DNA of 64,000 nt from JBDTVS01 sp040007095 (GCA_040007095.1 JBDTVS010000105.1:24865-88864); one strand, 5' to 3'; shown: positions 42,238-51,716, counted from the stretch's first letter. The notes: a model not told the origin generated them from the sequence alone. Numbers and translations are program-made.

Positions 42238-43638
42238 TTATCGGCGGCCGCGCGAGTTTGCTGACTCGTCGGCGCTGGGAGGTGCGGGTAGGACAGGCGG
42301 CGGCGCCCGGAATGCGGGCTCGGGCGGCACAGCCGGCGGTGATCCCCAGGCGGCGATCGTCCGCGTCAGTTGCGCGCGAAAAACGAACGCGCCGGCGGCC
42401 ACGCCAAGCAGCACGAGACCGAGGAGCGCTGCAGCCGCGCCCACCTTTCTCATCGTTCTCTTCGCCACCGGCTCGGACACGATCAAATCGAGATCGCGCG
42501 CCGCCGACGCCACCAACGGCTCGCCGATGATCGTCACCGAGGCCTCGAAGCCACGTGTCAGCGCGCGGTCGCAGAGAAGATTCACGATCTGCGGCACGCC
42601 CCGCGATATCTCGTAAATCAGCGCCAGCGCGGCGTCCTCGAATTCGATGCTCAAGCGGCCGGCCCCGCTGATCGCCAGACGATGGAGGACATACCCGGCG
42701 ATTTCGTCGTCAGCGAGCGGATCGAGTCGGGCACGCACCGGCACGCGGTCGGCGCCGGATGAAGTTTGCCGGCGGCCGATCTTCAGCAACAGCTCCGGCT
42801 GCCCGATCAGCACGATGCCCATCAACGCCTGATCGGTGTCCACGACCTCTTGAACTTGCGCGAGCATCTCCGCCGAGAGGGTCTGGGCGTCGTCGATGAA
42901 CACGAGCGCGAACCCGCTGATCTGCACGAGCGACAGCAGGAATTCGTAGAGTGCGGCAGTCAGTTGGTGTCGCGTGGCTTCGGCGAGACGCGGGCCCGCC
43001 AGATCCGTGCGCGAGATAACCCCGAAATCGACGAGGATCACCTTGAGCAAATCCTCGAGCGTGACCCATGGGTCGGCGACAAACGACGTGAAGGTACGGC
43101 GATCGATGCGATCGACAAGCGCGCGGCACAGGATGGTTTTTCCGGTGCCGGCGTCCCCGGTCAGGATGGCCAGGCCATCACGCCGGAAGATCGACTCGTA
43201 CAGATCCTGGGACGCCCGATCGTGTTCGACGCTGTGATAGAAAAATTTCGCGTCGGGCTCCGGTGCGAAGGGTCTTTCCCGCAAGCCGTAGAACGTTTCG
43301 TACGCCCCCAGAGCGCGACCTGTCGAAGGCGGCGCCGGACGCGGATCGACATCGGGCGCCCGGTTGGCCAAGGTCGCCGGTGGCGGTGCCGGGACGCCGG
43401 CGGGACCGATCGCCGCCGGTGGAGGGAAAAGATCGAGCAGCGGGCGTGGCCTCGGCATCGCACGATCGGCCGGAAAGCGCGGCGCTCCGACCGCGAGCGC
43501 CGCGTCGGCGGCGGCCCCGACCGCTGACACGTCGACCCTGGGAACGCCGTGCGGCGGCGCGAGATCGAGACCCTGATCGAGATCGTCCAAGAAGCTCAGA
43601 GTGTCGATCGGAGGCCGATGCGATTCGAAGTCGTCCAC
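42238..43638 (-). CDS. ExeA/GspA-type AAA ATPase with C-terminal membrane helix
   Basis: GTG 43638 with GAGG five bases upstream gives 466 residues. A Pro-rich region (about residues 30-110) precedes the ATPase, which opens with YETFYGLRERPFAPEPDAKF as in ExeA/GspA and exosortase-linked ATPases. Walker A is LTGDAGTGKTILCRAL, Walker B is FALVFIDDAQTL, and DPLADDEIAGYVLHRL and GVPQIVNLLCDRAL follow. A single helix (AAAALLGLVLLGVAAGAFVF) near residue 415 suggests membrane attachment. The usual partners (GspB, secretin, exosortase) are not nearby. Role may be energy for assembly or export of surface polymers. Confidence 0.85.
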   Translation of the reverse strand: MDDFESHRPPIDTLSFLDDLDQGLDLAPPHGVPRVDVSAVGAAADAALAVGAPRFPADRAMPRPRPLLDLFPPPAAIGPAGVPAPPPATLANRAPDVDPRPAPPSTGRALGAYETFYGLRERPFAPEPDAKFFYHSVEHDRASQDLYESIFRRDGLAILTGDAGTGKTILCRALVDRIDRRTFTSFVADPWVTLEDLLKVILVDFGVISRTDLAGPRLAEATRHQLTAALYEFLLSLVQISGFALVFIDDAQTLSAEMLAQVQEVVDTDQALMGIVLIGQPELLLKIGRRQTSSGADRVPVRARLDPLADDEIAGYVLHRLAISGAGRLSIEFEDAALALIYEISRGVPQIVNLLCDRALTRGFEASVTIIGEPLVASAARDLDLIVSEPVAKRTMRKVGAAAALLGLVLLGVAAGAFVFRAQLTRTIAAWGSPPAVPPEPAFRAPPPVLPAPPSADESANSRGRR

Positions 43639-43911
43639 AGTCGCCTCATAGTTACACAACCCTGGCCGTCTGCGCGATGCCGGCGAGACGCGAAGCGCGT
43701 TTGTCGCAGCCCCTGGACATCTTCTGAGATCGAGCCATAATCGATGGTGTCCAGGGTTTCGTTCCCCGCGGTCAGTTGATCGGACCGTTTGCGCCAATCG
43801 GCGCGTCCAATCGGGGAAGCCGTTACGCGTCGTTCACGCTCGCGCGGCCAGCGGAGGCGACCACCGGGACTCCGCGAAGCCCCGGCGCCTGGTCGACGTC
43901 GCGATGAATTT

Positions 43912-44625
43912 ATGACCGATACTCCTCATCTCGTCGAACGCCGACGTCGATATATTCAGCGTCAAATCGAGCTCGACGCCCCCTCGGTCAACGTCAGGTT
44001 TCAACACGCGCGTCCGGAAGGAACGGGGCCGCCGAACCGGCACGGAATGCCGCAGCTGCCGGTGGGTCAGCATGCCGTGAAGAACTGGCCGGTGCTCGAT
44101 CTCGGCGAACAGCCGGACGTCCCGCTCGAGGCGTGGCGCCTCGAGGTCGGCGGCCTGGTCGAGAATCCCATCACCTTGACGTGGGCGCAATTCCTGGCGC
44201 TTCCCCAGGCCGAGGACGTCAGCGACTTCCATTGCGTCACGACCTGGAGCCGCTACGACAACCACTGGGGCGGCGTGCGCTTCAAGACGATCGCCGAGCT
44301 CGTCGTGCCACAGGAGACCGCAAGGTTCGTGCTGTGCACCGGATACGACCACGAACCGGGCACCTCGACCCCCTACACGACCAACCTTTCGCTCTCACGC
44401 GCCATCGAAGAGGACGTGCTGCTGGTGCATACGTGGGAAGGACGGCCCCTGCCGCGCGACCACGGGGGACCATGCCGCATCATCACGCCCAAACTCTATG
44501 CCTGGAAAGGCACGAAATGGATTCGACGGATCGAATTCCTTTCGAGCGAGCACCGGGGCTTCTGGGAAGTCCGGGGCTACTCCAATACGGCGGAGCCGTG
44601 GTACAACGACCGGTACTCCACCTGA
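43912..44625 (+). CDS. Sulfite-oxidase-like molybdopterin oxidoreductase
   Basis: Starting at ATG 43912 the protein has 237 residues: a Mo-cofactor domain of the sulfite oxidase family, as in small soluble YedY/YuiH-type enzymes. AWRLEVGGLVENPITLTWAQ and FLALPQAEDVSDFHCVTTWS are typical, and the Cys of DFHCVTTWS (about residue 108) should ligate molybdenum. GYDHEPGTSTPYTTNLSL and the ITPKLYAWKGTKWIRRIEFL block complete the fold. No signal peptide is seen, so it is probably cytoplasmic. The substrate is unknown. The ribosome site is weak, so an upstream start is possible. Confidence 0.88.
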   Translation: MTDTPHLVERRRRYIQRQIELDAPSVNVRFQHARPEGTGPPNRHGMPQLPVGQHAVKNWPVLDLGEQPDVPLEAWRLEVGGLVENPITLTWAQFLALPQAEDVSDFHCVTTWSRYDNHWGGVRFKTIAELVVPQETARFVLCTGYDHEPGTSTPYTTNLSLSRAIEEDVLLVHTWEGRPLPRDHGGPCRIITPKLYAWKGTKWIRRIEFLSSEHRGFWEVRGYSNTAEPWYNDRYST

Positions 44626-44857
44626 TGCCAGCTCACCACCATCTGTGGGACGGGAGCGAGGCGATTTTCGACATTTTCGTCGATCCAACACCCACGCGGT
44701 CCAGTGACCGACTGTTTGGCGGGCTTTCCTGAATGGCGAATCGCTTGCATCAGCTGGTCGAAAGCACCTCCTTCGGATCGTATTTGCGACATTAATGAAT
44801 ATTCTTTCGGCGCTATTTGTACGAAGACTCTTCCCGTTTCTTGAAGGATCAGCAGCT

Positions 44858-45091
44858 ATGGCCAAACGACGACCGCAATCGACCGCCAACGACTCTTCCG
44901 CCGTCGCGGCGACCCCGAAACCAAAGGCTCCCAGGGCAACCGCGCCACGCCGGTCGCTGGCGACCGCACCCGAGCCCACCGAGGAAGCCATCCGCAACCG
45001 GGCCTATCTGCGATATCTCGAACGCGGCGGCAACGATGGCGACGCCTTCGACGACTGGTTGTACGCCGAGCGCGAACTGAAAAAGAACTGA
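44858..45091 (+). CDS. DUF2934 family small protein
   Basis: The ATG at 44858 (GAAGGA upstream) gives 77 residues. The C-terminal core (EEAIRNRAYLRYLERGGNDG, then DAFDDWLYAERELKK) is DUF2934, a very short helical protein common in Acidobacteria and Proteobacteria. An N-terminal basic Ser/Pro tail precedes it. It lies 11 bases upstream of the ligase gene, so they may be co-transcribed. Function unknown. Confidence 0.8.
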   Translation: MAKRRPQSTANDSSAVAATPKPKAPRATAPRRSLATAPEPTEEAIRNRAYLRYLERGGNDGDAFDDWLYAERELKKN

Positions 45092-45102
45092 TAATCTGAC
45101 GC

Positions 45103-47175
45103 GTGGCTCGTGCGCCCGCTCATCTGCAGCCCATGCTGGCGTCGCTGGCCGACGCACCGCTCACCGATCCTCAGCTGGTTTACGAGCCGAAGTACGACGG
45201 CATCCGCGCCATCGTCGAGATCGAGGGGCCACGCGCGGTCCGCCTCTGGTCGCGTCTGGGCAACGAGAAGACCGGACAATTTCCAGAGATCGCGCAGGCG
45301 CTGCAGAAGTGGGCGCATCGGCGTGACGACTTCCCGTTGATCCTCGACGGCGAAATCGTGGCGCTCGACGCCGCCGGAACACCTGCGGGATTCCAGAAGT
45401 TGCAGGGCCGCATCCACCTGTCGAGCGCGGAGAGCGCCAGCGCGCCTCTCGGGCCGACGGCGCTGATCGTGTTCGACCTCCTGCGCAGTGGCACGACCGA
45501 CTATCGCGATCGGCCGCTGACCGAGCGGCGCGCGGCGCTCGAAAAGACCTTCGGCCGGACGAAATCGTCCCTCTTTCGATTGAGCGAGAGTGTGCGCGGC
45601 GACGGTCGTGCCCTGTACAAGCGCGCGCTCGACGGCGGCTGGGAGGGCCTGATCGCGAAGCACGCCAGCTCGCGCTACCGGTCGGGCAAGCGAACGCCGG
45701 ACTGGCGCAAGCTGAAGATCGTTCACGAACAGGAATTCGTCGTCGGCGGCTGGACCGAGCCGCGGCACGCACGGTCCTATTTCGGGGCGCTCGTGCTGGG
45801 TGTCTACGACCAGAGCGGACTCGTCTATGTTGGTCAAGTCGGGACGGGATTCGACGAGGCCGGGCTCGCGAGCGTCATGGCTCTGCTGAAGCCGCTCGAG
45901 ACGACGGCGTGTCCATTCCGGGATCGGCCGAAGACGAACGAGCGGCCGCACTGGGTGCGACCGGCGCTTGTCGCACAGGTCAAGTTTTCAGAGTGGACCG
46001 CCGACGGCAACCTTCGACACCCGGTATATCTGGGGCTGCGAGACGACAAGAACGCCGCAGACGTGCGCCGTGAAGCGTCGCCGCACGTGCGTCCGGCCGC
46101 GGACGTCCGATCGAACACGCAGCGCCCCGCCTCCAGGCAAACGGTCAAATCGGACCCGGCCGTTCCTCGCCGCAGGACGCGAGCCACGGATGCCAGGCCC
46201 CGCACGGCCGTCCTCGACCTCCAGGACGCCGCACGGTTGCTCGATCAACTGCGAGACCTCGAGGCCTCCGGACGCGACGGACACATCGATCTTCCGGACG
46301 GCGACGAGCTCAGCGTCACCAATCTGCGCAAGATCTTCTGGCCGAAGCCAAAGCTCACGAAAGGGGCGCTGTTCCGCTACTACGTCGAGGCCGCGCCGTA
46401 CATCCTGCCGGCGGTTCAAGACCGTCCCTTGACGATGAAGCGTTTGCCGAACGGCATCGCCGCGCCGGCCTTTTATCAGCACCGCGCGCCGGACACCGTG
46501 CCGCGAAACGTGCGCGTCGAGCCGGTGGCGGGCGACGACGTTCCTTCGCGGTTCATCGGCGGCAACCTGAAGACGCTGTTGCACATGACGCAGCTGGCCG
46601 CCATCTCACAGGATCCATGGTTCTCGCGGGTCGCCTCGATCGACGCCGCCGATCACGTCGCGCTCGATCTCGATCCCCCGGAGGGCGTCGGGTTCGATCG
46701 CGTGCTCGACATCGCGCGATGGATTCACGACGAGCTTGAACACATCGGCGCCGTCGGGTTTCCCAAGACGTCGGGCGCCGACGGCATCCACATCTACATT
46801 CCGTTGCCGCCTGGCATGCCTTACGAGGCAGGCCTGATCTTCTGCCAGATCGTCGCGACCATCGTCGCACAGAAGCATCCGGAGATCGCGACCGTGGAAC
46901 GTCACGTCAAGGCACGTGGCGCACGCGTCTACGTCGACTACCTGCAGAATATTCGCGGCAAGACCCTGGCGACGGCGTACAGCGCGCGGGCCAGCGACTA
47001 CGCGGGCGTGTCGGCGCCGCTGACGTGGAAGGAAATCCACGACGGCGTTCGCCGCGAGGATTTCACGATCCAGACGATGCCCGCGCGCCTGACAGCGGTG
47101 GGCGACCTCTGGAAAGGACTCCGCACGTCGAAAGGCGTCGACCTGTCGCGCATCTCTCGGTTCGCGAAGCGCTAG
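45103..47175 (+). CDS. ligD: LigD-type ATP-dependent DNA ligase fused to polymerase domain
   Basis: A GTG start gives 690 residues. The ligase domain comes first (about 1-310): the adenylation Lys is in VYEPKYDGIRAIV (about residue 29), GGWEGLIAKHASSRY and WRKLKIVHEQEFVVGGW are motifs IV and V. After a charged linker (about 320-385) a LigD polymerase/primase domain occupies about 395-690, with LTKGALFRYYVEAAPYILPA, ALDLDPPEGVGF (catalytic DxD) and SGADGIHIYIPLPPG. The phosphoesterase module common in LigD is missing. The enzyme repairs double-strand breaks by non-homologous end joining with Ku, which is not nearby. Order Lig-Pol without PE is a recognised variant. Confidence 0.93.
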   Translation: MARAPAHLQPMLASLADAPLTDPQLVYEPKYDGIRAIVEIEGPRAVRLWSRLGNEKTGQFPEIAQALQKWAHRRDDFPLILDGEIVALDAAGTPAGFQKLQGRIHLSSAESASAPLGPTALIVFDLLRSGTTDYRDRPLTERRAALEKTFGRTKSSLFRLSESVRGDGRALYKRALDGGWEGLIAKHASSRYRSGKRTPDWRKLKIVHEQEFVVGGWTEPRHARSYFGALVLGVYDQSGLVYVGQVGTGFDEAGLASVMALLKPLETTACPFRDRPKTNERPHWVRPALVAQVKFSEWTADGNLRHPVYLGLRDDKNAADVRREASPHVRPAADVRSNTQRPASRQTVKSDPAVPRRRTRATDARPRTAVLDLQDAARLLDQLRDLEASGRDGHIDLPDGDELSVTNLRKIFWPKPKLTKGALFRYYVEAAPYILPAVQDRPLTMKRLPNGIAAPAFYQHRAPDTVPRNVRVEPVAGDDVPSRFIGGNLKTLLHMTQLAAISQDPWFSRVASIDAADHVALDLDPPEGVGFDRVLDIARWIHDELEHIGAVGFPKTSGADGIHIYIPLPPGMPYEAGLIFCQIVATIVAQKHPEIATVERHVKARGARVYVDYLQNIRGKTLATAYSARASDYAGVSAPLTWKEIHDGVRREDFTIQTMPARLTAVGDLWKGLRTSKGVDLSRISRFAKR

Positions 47176-47198
47176 AGCGCCGCCGAACCCATGGCTGT

Positions 47199-47240
47199 AC
47201 GTAGTGTCCGGCTTCAGCCTGGCTTCAGCCGGACCGCGAC
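47199..47240. repeat. VRLKPD palindrome, intergenic copy c
   Basis: The copy holds TACGTAGTGTCCGGCTTCAG, then a partly duplicated GGCTTCAGCCGGAC end. It begins 23 bases after the ligD stop and lies in the gap between ligD and the convergent methyltransferase gene. Confidence 0.7.
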
Positions 47241-47262
47241 GGACGCCGCGACAACGCTTCGA

Positions 47263-48030
47263 TCATTTGCGCGCCACGATCAGCATGTTCCACGCGAATG
47301 TCTCGCCAGTCGCCCTCGATAAGTCCCACGCCTCGAGCCGGTGCAGCAGCCGCGCGACAGGGTGATGCAGGCGCTGGCGCCGGTAGAACGGAAACAGCAG
47401 GCCGCCGCAGATTGGCGCGACGAAGCAGCCCCGTCCGCGCACCACCTCGAGACGAAATGCCGGTTCGACGAGGGTCCGCAGCTCGGGCACGCTGAAGTGG
47501 TGGTGCCAGACGATGTCGTGCTTTTCACCGTCGTAGCCGTGCTCCCGTCCGCGTCCGCCGGCGGCGCGCGAGAGCCCGGCAAACAGGTGTGGAAACCGCA
47601 ACCGGATGTTGGACGGATCGAGCCAGGCAAACAGCCCCGCTGCAGGCACGGTGACCACGAACGGCGCTCCCGGCCTCAGCACGCGCCAGACCTCGCTGAA
47701 CACGGCCGGCCTGAGGACGGCCGGCACATGCTCGAGCGTTTCGATCGCTGTAGCGACGTCGATGCTGGCGTCCGCGAACGGCAGCGTATCCGCGGAGCCG
47801 TGGACGATTTGCGAGGGGTCGACGCCGGGCAGGCTCGCGAGACGCGTGCGGGCTGTCTCGACCGCGTGCCGGTTGATTTCGATGCCGTGCAGTTGACGGA
47901 TGCCAAGCTCGTAGGCACGCGCGAGGCCCGCGCCGACGTTGCAGCCGACATCCAGGATCGAGCGTGCGTCTGGCGGCCAGTAATGGGCAGCGTCCCATGG
48001 CGGAAGACCGGTCCTCACTCGGTCGATCAC
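47263..48030 (-). CDS. Class I SAM-dependent methyltransferase
   Basis: A GTG start at 48030 gives 255 residues. Motif I is SILDVGCNVGAGLARA (about residue 25), followed by GIEINRHAVETAR, HGSADTLPFADASIDVATAI and ETLEHVPAVLRPAVFSEVWR, then the LRPGAPFVVTVP hinge. It is a UbiE/Methyltransf_11-type enzyme. Its neighbours on the plus strand are a GT2 glycosyltransferase and a second methyltransferase, so modification of a surface glycan or lipid is plausible. Confidence 0.88.
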   Translation of the reverse strand: MIDRVRTGLPPWDAAHYWPPDARSILDVGCNVGAGLARAYELGIRQLHGIEINRHAVETARTRLASLPGVDPSQIVHGSADTLPFADASIDVATAIETLEHVPAVLRPAVFSEVWRVLRPGAPFVVTVPAAGLFAWLDPSNIRLRFPHLFAGLSRAAGGRGREHGYDGEKHDIVWHHHFSVPELRTLVEPAFRLEVVRGRGCFVAPICGGLLFPFYRRQRLHHPVARLLHRLEAWDLSRATGETFAWNMLIVARK

Positions 48031-48093
48031 GCCCCGATGGTAGCGCAGAACGACGCGTCAAGGCGGTCGTACGGCTGGTCTGGTTTGAGTGTC

Positions 48094-48157
48094 ACCACCG
48101 AGCACACCGAGTGCACCGAGGCAAAACATTAGGATTTCTCCCGGTGATCCCGGTGGT
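48094..48157. repeat. Imperfect inverted repeat of ACCACCGAG / CACACCGAG units
   Basis: ACCACCG (48094-48100) pairs with CGGTGGT (48151-48157), enclosing further short repeats of the same type. It lies between the divergent methyltransferase and glycosyltransferase genes. It is akin to 60905-60971 and more distantly to 5404-5483. Confidence 0.6.
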
Positions 48158-48208
48158 TAACCTTGTCGAAACCGGGCAACGAATCCGAATATGCGCGACG
48201 CGGTCACG

Positions 48209-48214
48209 TATAAT
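48209..48214 (+). promoter_or_regulatory. Perfect -10 box (TATAAT) upstream of the GT2 gene
   Basis: TATAAT at 48209-48214 lies 15 bases before the preferred ATG at 48230. No good -35 is seen 17 bases upstream. It supports the later start codon and a nearly leaderless transcript. Confidence 0.35.
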
Positions 48215-48229
48215 TCGCGCACGCTGGAC

Positions 48230-49156
48230 ATGGACGCGGACCCGCTCGATGTGTCGATCGTTCTCGTGAACTGGAACGCCAGCGAGTTGACGATGGCGGC
48301 GGTCCGCTCGATTGGCGACCAGACGCGAGTGACGCACGAGATCATCGTGATCGACAACGCATCCACGCAGGGTGTGCGCGCGGACGAATTGCCGAAGCGA
48401 TTTCCCGCGCTGACCTTCATCCCCAACACGCGCAACCTGGGGTTCGGCGCCGCCAGCAACCAGGGGATCGCGGTCTCGCGGGGCCGCTACGTGCTGCTCC
48501 TCAACACCGACACGATTCAGACCGAAGACGCCATCGGCGCCGCTGTGCGCTACATGGACGGACATGCGGACGTGGGCGGATTGGGAATCCTGCACCGTAA
48601 CAACGACGCCGAGCGCTCGCCACAGCCATCGACGTTCAATTTTCCGCGTCCATGGAGCGAGCTGGCGGTCCTCGTCGGCTTGCGCCGTCGCCCGCCGGCG
48701 ACATCGACACCGCCGGTGGCCGAGCGGGACGTCGACTGGGTGTGTGGCAGCTTCCTGATGATCCGCCGCCAGTGCCTGGAGCAGGTGGACGTGTTCGACG
48801 AGCGGTTCTTCGTGTACGACGAAGACATCGATTGGTGCCGCCGCGCGTGGCGGGGGGGATGGGCGATCCGCTTCTGGCCCGGCGCGTCGATGATTCACCT
48901 GGGATCGGCGGCGGAGCCGTTCATCACCGACAAGACGTTCATGCACTTCCGCAGCCACCTGTCGTACATCCGCAAGCATCACTCGTGGCTGCCGGCGTCG
49001 CTGTACTACCTGGTGATGGTTGGGCGCCTGACACTTGCCGCGGGATGGCAGGTGCTCCGATGGATGACCGGCCGCGCGCGCCTGGCAGACGTCCGGGAGC
49101 GCTCGGTGCGTCAGCTGCAATTTGCGCTGTTGCGTCCGAGTCGAAGCGGTGTTTGA
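48230..49156 (+). CDS. Glycosyltransferase family 2
   Basis: From ATG 48230 the protein has 308 residues; a longer frame from 48191 would include the TATAAT box and has no ribosome site. Motifs are VSIVLVNWNASELTMAA (N-terminal), EIIVIDNASTQG, NLGFGAASNQGIAVSRG, YVLLLNTDTIQTED (metal-binding DxD-like), and CGSFLMIRRQCLEQV with FFVYDEDIDWCRRAWRGGW. These are typical of rhamnosyl/GalNAc-type GT2 enzymes in surface polysaccharide synthesis. The next gene overlaps by 8 bases, so translation is coupled. Confidence 0.9.
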   Translation: MDADPLDVSIVLVNWNASELTMAAVRSIGDQTRVTHEIIVIDNASTQGVRADELPKRFPALTFIPNTRNLGFGAASNQGIAVSRGRYVLLLNTDTIQTEDAIGAAVRYMDGHADVGGLGILHRNNDAERSPQPSTFNFPRPWSELAVLVGLRRRPPATSTPPVAERDVDWVCGSFLMIRRQCLEQVDVFDERFFVYDEDIDWCRRAWRGGWAIRFWPGASMIHLGSAAEPFITDKTFMHFRSHLSYIRKHHSWLPASLYYLVMVGRLTLAAGWQVLRWMTGRARLADVRERSVRQLQFALLRPSRSGV

Positions 49157-49685
49157 GATACCCGCCACGCGACGCACGCTGAACCTCGGATCCGGTCCCC
49201 GACGCATCGAGGGGGCCGTCAACCTCGATATCACGCCCGATACCGGCCCGGACGTCGTCCACGATCTGGACGAGTACCCGTGGCCCTTCGGCGACGACGA
49301 GTTCGACACGGTCGTTGCGTCCGACGTCATCGAGCATCTCGACGACATCGCCGCAGCGATGGGCGAGCTTCACCGCATCTGTGCGCGCGGCGCGATCGTG
49401 CACATCAACGTGCCGCATTTTTCGTCCGACGGCGCGTACACCGACCCGACCCATCGCCATTATTTCGGGGCGTTTACGTTCGACTACTTCTCCGACTCGC
49501 ATCCGCTGCGCTTCTACAGCCGGGCGCGGTTCAAGAATCGGTCGACGCAGATCATCTTCAGGCCGACGCTGTTCAACAAGGTCATCTGGCGGGTGGCCAA
49601 CCGGTTTCCGCGGGCCTACGAGCAGCGCTGGGCCTGGATCTTTCCGGCGTGGTTTCTGGCGATTCAGCTCGAGGTCGTGAAATGA
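49149..49685 (+). CDS. SAM-dependent methyltransferase, coupled to the GT2 gene
   Basis: A GTG start overlapping the GT2 stop gives 178 residues. LNLGSGPRRIEGAVNLDITP is a motif I of the small methyltransferases common in polysaccharide gene clusters. ASDVIEHLDDIAAAMGELHR and FSSDGAYTDPTHRHYFGAFT follow. The protein is shorter than most (around 190-210), which may simply be the family's small variant. It probably methylates a saccharide or lipid-linked intermediate. Confidence 0.85.
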   Translation: MFEIPATRRTLNLGSGPRRIEGAVNLDITPDTGPDVVHDLDEYPWPFGDDEFDTVVASDVIEHLDDIAAAMGELHRICARGAIVHINVPHFSSDGAYTDPTHRHYFGAFTFDYFSDSHPLRFYSRARFKNRSTQIIFRPTLFNKVIWRVANRFPRAYEQRWAWIFPAWFLAIQLEVVK

Positions 49686-49738
49686 GGACCCGGAAAGAGT
49701 GCAGCGCGGCGGGAAATGCGGTAGCCTTAAAGCTTCGT

Positions 49739-49815
<77 letters not shown>

Positions 49816-50196
49816 CCAAACCAACCTCGGTGTGATACTCGGTCACGCTACTGGGTCTGCCGGCCACGAGCCGAAGGCTCGATCTCGGCTCCAGCTCACC
49901 TCCAGCCCCTTTCGCAACTCATCGTCGGTCACGTTCAGATAATCGTCACGAGAGTCGAAGTCGCGAGAGTCGAAGTCGCGAGGGTCGAAATCGAACATGT
50001 TGCTGGATCTTCGGCGCGGTCCCGCTTGCTGTTGCTGGCACGGGTCTTCGGCGCCAACAGAGACACTGGGGCATCACATTCGTCCCCGACCTGAAGCACG
50101 AATGGGACGGCGGGTCGGTGGCGTAGAGTTGGCGCGTCGGGCTAATCTAATTCACCAGCGTTTCGTACCGCGTCGAGACGGCCGGTTTAGAGAACC
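49816..50196. other. Non-coding gap of 381 bp after the tRNA, with a tandem repeat
   Basis: I see no gene. The only regular structure is the three-fold repeat listed at 49949-49993. Confidence 0.5.
49949..49993. repeat. Three tandem 15-base repeats
   Basis: CGAGAGTCGAAGTCG occurs at 49949-49963 and 49964-49978, then with two changes at 49979-49993. This is slipped-strand type repetition without known function. Confidence 0.7.
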
Positions 50197-51267
50197 ATGA
50201 GCTTTGGATATACGCCTGAATCGTTCGGGCTGATCATCGTCTTTGGATTTGTTGGCATCATCGTCCTCGGTCTGTTCTGGCGCCTGTTCCGTGCCGCGCT
50301 CCGAGCCGTCGGTGTCAAGTCCGACGGTCTTTCGCTGGCGATGTTCGCCTCCCTGATCGCTGGCCTGCTCCTTGCCGGATCGCTGGCGCTCGACACGTTC
50401 GGCGAACGCGCGACCGCGCTCGTCACCTCCAAGCGCGAAACAATCCAGGTGACGGCGCAAGGCGGATGGCGTCGAACGTATCAGGTCGGCGTCAGAGCGA
50501 CGGGCGGTGGGGTCGCTCAGATCGCGACCCTCTCGCCGTCGGACGAGGAGTACGACGCGGTCGTCGAAGGCGATGAACTCGGTGTCCGCATGCTCCGCGC
50601 CGGTTCATTGAGTGTCGTCCGCGACGATCGGGACAATACCTGGACGATCCTGCCATGGACGTGGTTGCTGGGTCTCGCCATCGCGGTCGTGATGTTGGTA
50701 CTGGCCTGGCGCCACCTCGCCTCGCTGATCATCGTCATCGTCGTGCTCGGCGGCGTGACGTTGCCGCTCGTCAACGCCTACCGGGACTGGCGCGCCGCCG
50801 AGGACATGAGTGGCATCACCGAACGCGCGACGGGAACGGTTCGCGACGTCACGCGTGTGACGGAGTGGCGATTCCGCACGAGAGCGAGCGCCAGCAGCGG
50901 CGAACGGGCGTTCGACGAATTCCAGTTGCCGCAGCACTACGACGTCGTCACGCTGGATTTGCAGCCGACTGGACTGCGCGGCCCCGTGCTGGGCGTCGAT
51001 GCCGTCGACGTGGCGCAGCACGCGCCGCCGGTGCTGGCGCCGGGGACGCGGGTCGACGTGCGATTCGCCCCACGCACTCCGCGAGACGTCCGACTCGACG
51101 GGCATACGCGACGCTGGCACTGGCGCGACATGCTTTCCGTCTATGGCCAGATCTGGTTCGCGCTCGCCGCTGTCGTCGCAGCAGCCGTCGCGTGGGCCTG
51201 GTTCAAGACCGTCGCTCAACGCCGCCTCGCTCTGACTGGCCGACCCGGACGTGGAACGCTGCGATGA
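50197..51267 (+). CDS. Membrane protein of unknown family (DUF3592-like topology)
   Basis: The 356-residue protein has helices near residues 8-28, 47-65, 150-190 and 322-342. The extracytoplasmic or cytoplasmic domain between helices is beta-rich (ATALVTSKRETIQVTAQGGW, VTRVTEWRFRTRASAS). The pattern of a short helix, a beta domain and a second helix recalls DUF3592 proteins, but I do not recognise a definite family. No signal peptide cleavage is apparent. It is adjacent to gene fragments downstream. Confidence 0.6.
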   Translation: MSFGYTPESFGLIIVFGFVGIIVLGLFWRLFRAALRAVGVKSDGLSLAMFASLIAGLLLAGSLALDTFGERATALVTSKRETIQVTAQGGWRRTYQVGVRATGGGVAQIATLSPSDEEYDAVVEGDELGVRMLRAGSLSVVRDDRDNTWTILPWTWLLGLAIAVVMLVLAWRHLASLIIVIVVLGGVTLPLVNAYRDWRAAEDMSGITERATGTVRDVTRVTEWRFRTRASASSGERAFDEFQLPQHYDVVTLDLQPTGLRGPVLGVDAVDVAQHAPPVLAPGTRVDVRFAPRTPRDVRLDGHTRRWHWRDMLSVYGQIWFALAAVVAAAVAWAWFKTVAQRRLALTGRPGRGTLR

Positions 51268-51526
51268 CCCGGCGCAAAAACGTGCAAGCGACAGACTTCG
51301 GGAGGTTGCCGAAAACGGCGCCACGCCGTTGTTTCGTGCGGTCTCAGCGGGCACATTCCACGGACCCGACCGTCCGATGTTTGGCGGCTGCCGCGTCGAC
51401 ACGGTGCGCGCCCTCGTCGCGCACGATTCGGGGCTTCGTTTGAAGCGCAACTCTGCCTGGAACGACGCGATCTGGTGGGCGCGCTTCCAGAGATGTGAGG
51501 AAGTGCTGAGATTGATTGGCGAGTAG
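51251..51526 (+). pseudogene. C-terminal ankyrin-repeat gene fragment
   Basis: From GTG 51251 the frame reads RASDRLREVAENGATPLFRA, then DTVRALVAHDSGLRLKRNSA and EEVLRLIGE before the stop. GATPLFRAV is the start of an ankyrin repeat, and the ending resembles the last repeat of Acidobacteria ankyrin proteins. There is no full repeat set, and the frame overlaps the end of the upstream membrane gene by 17 bases. I read it as a fragment. Its last 24 bases recur inverted at 52257-52280. Confidence 0.45.
51503..51526. repeat. 24-base perfect inverted repeat, left copy (partner at 52257-52280)
   Basis: The 24 bases 51503-51526 are the exact reverse complement of 52257-52280. They enclose the membrane-protein gene at 51717-52148 and the NTF2 remnant. 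The left copy codes for the C-terminus V-L-R-L-I-G-E-stop of the ankyrin fragment; the right copy codes for the same peptide on the minus strand. Confidence 0.7.
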
Positions 51527-51716
51527 CGACTGGGATTCAGTCGGCTGATTCCGGACAGGCCCTTGGGCTGCCCCGGTTCCAGGGTGGGCCTCTGCTACCA
51601 GCAGATGGAGAATGCTCAACGCACGGGTTGTCGCCACATCGGAACTATTCGGAGGGTCGCTGCGTAAGCCAAGTCACTCTCATCGATGGATCCGCCCGGA
51701 CGGGAGGATGAGTGCG

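Noticed and set aside
49949..49993. Possible CRISPR array or iterons
   Set aside because: Three adjacent 15-base units have no spacers and no cas or rep gene nearby.
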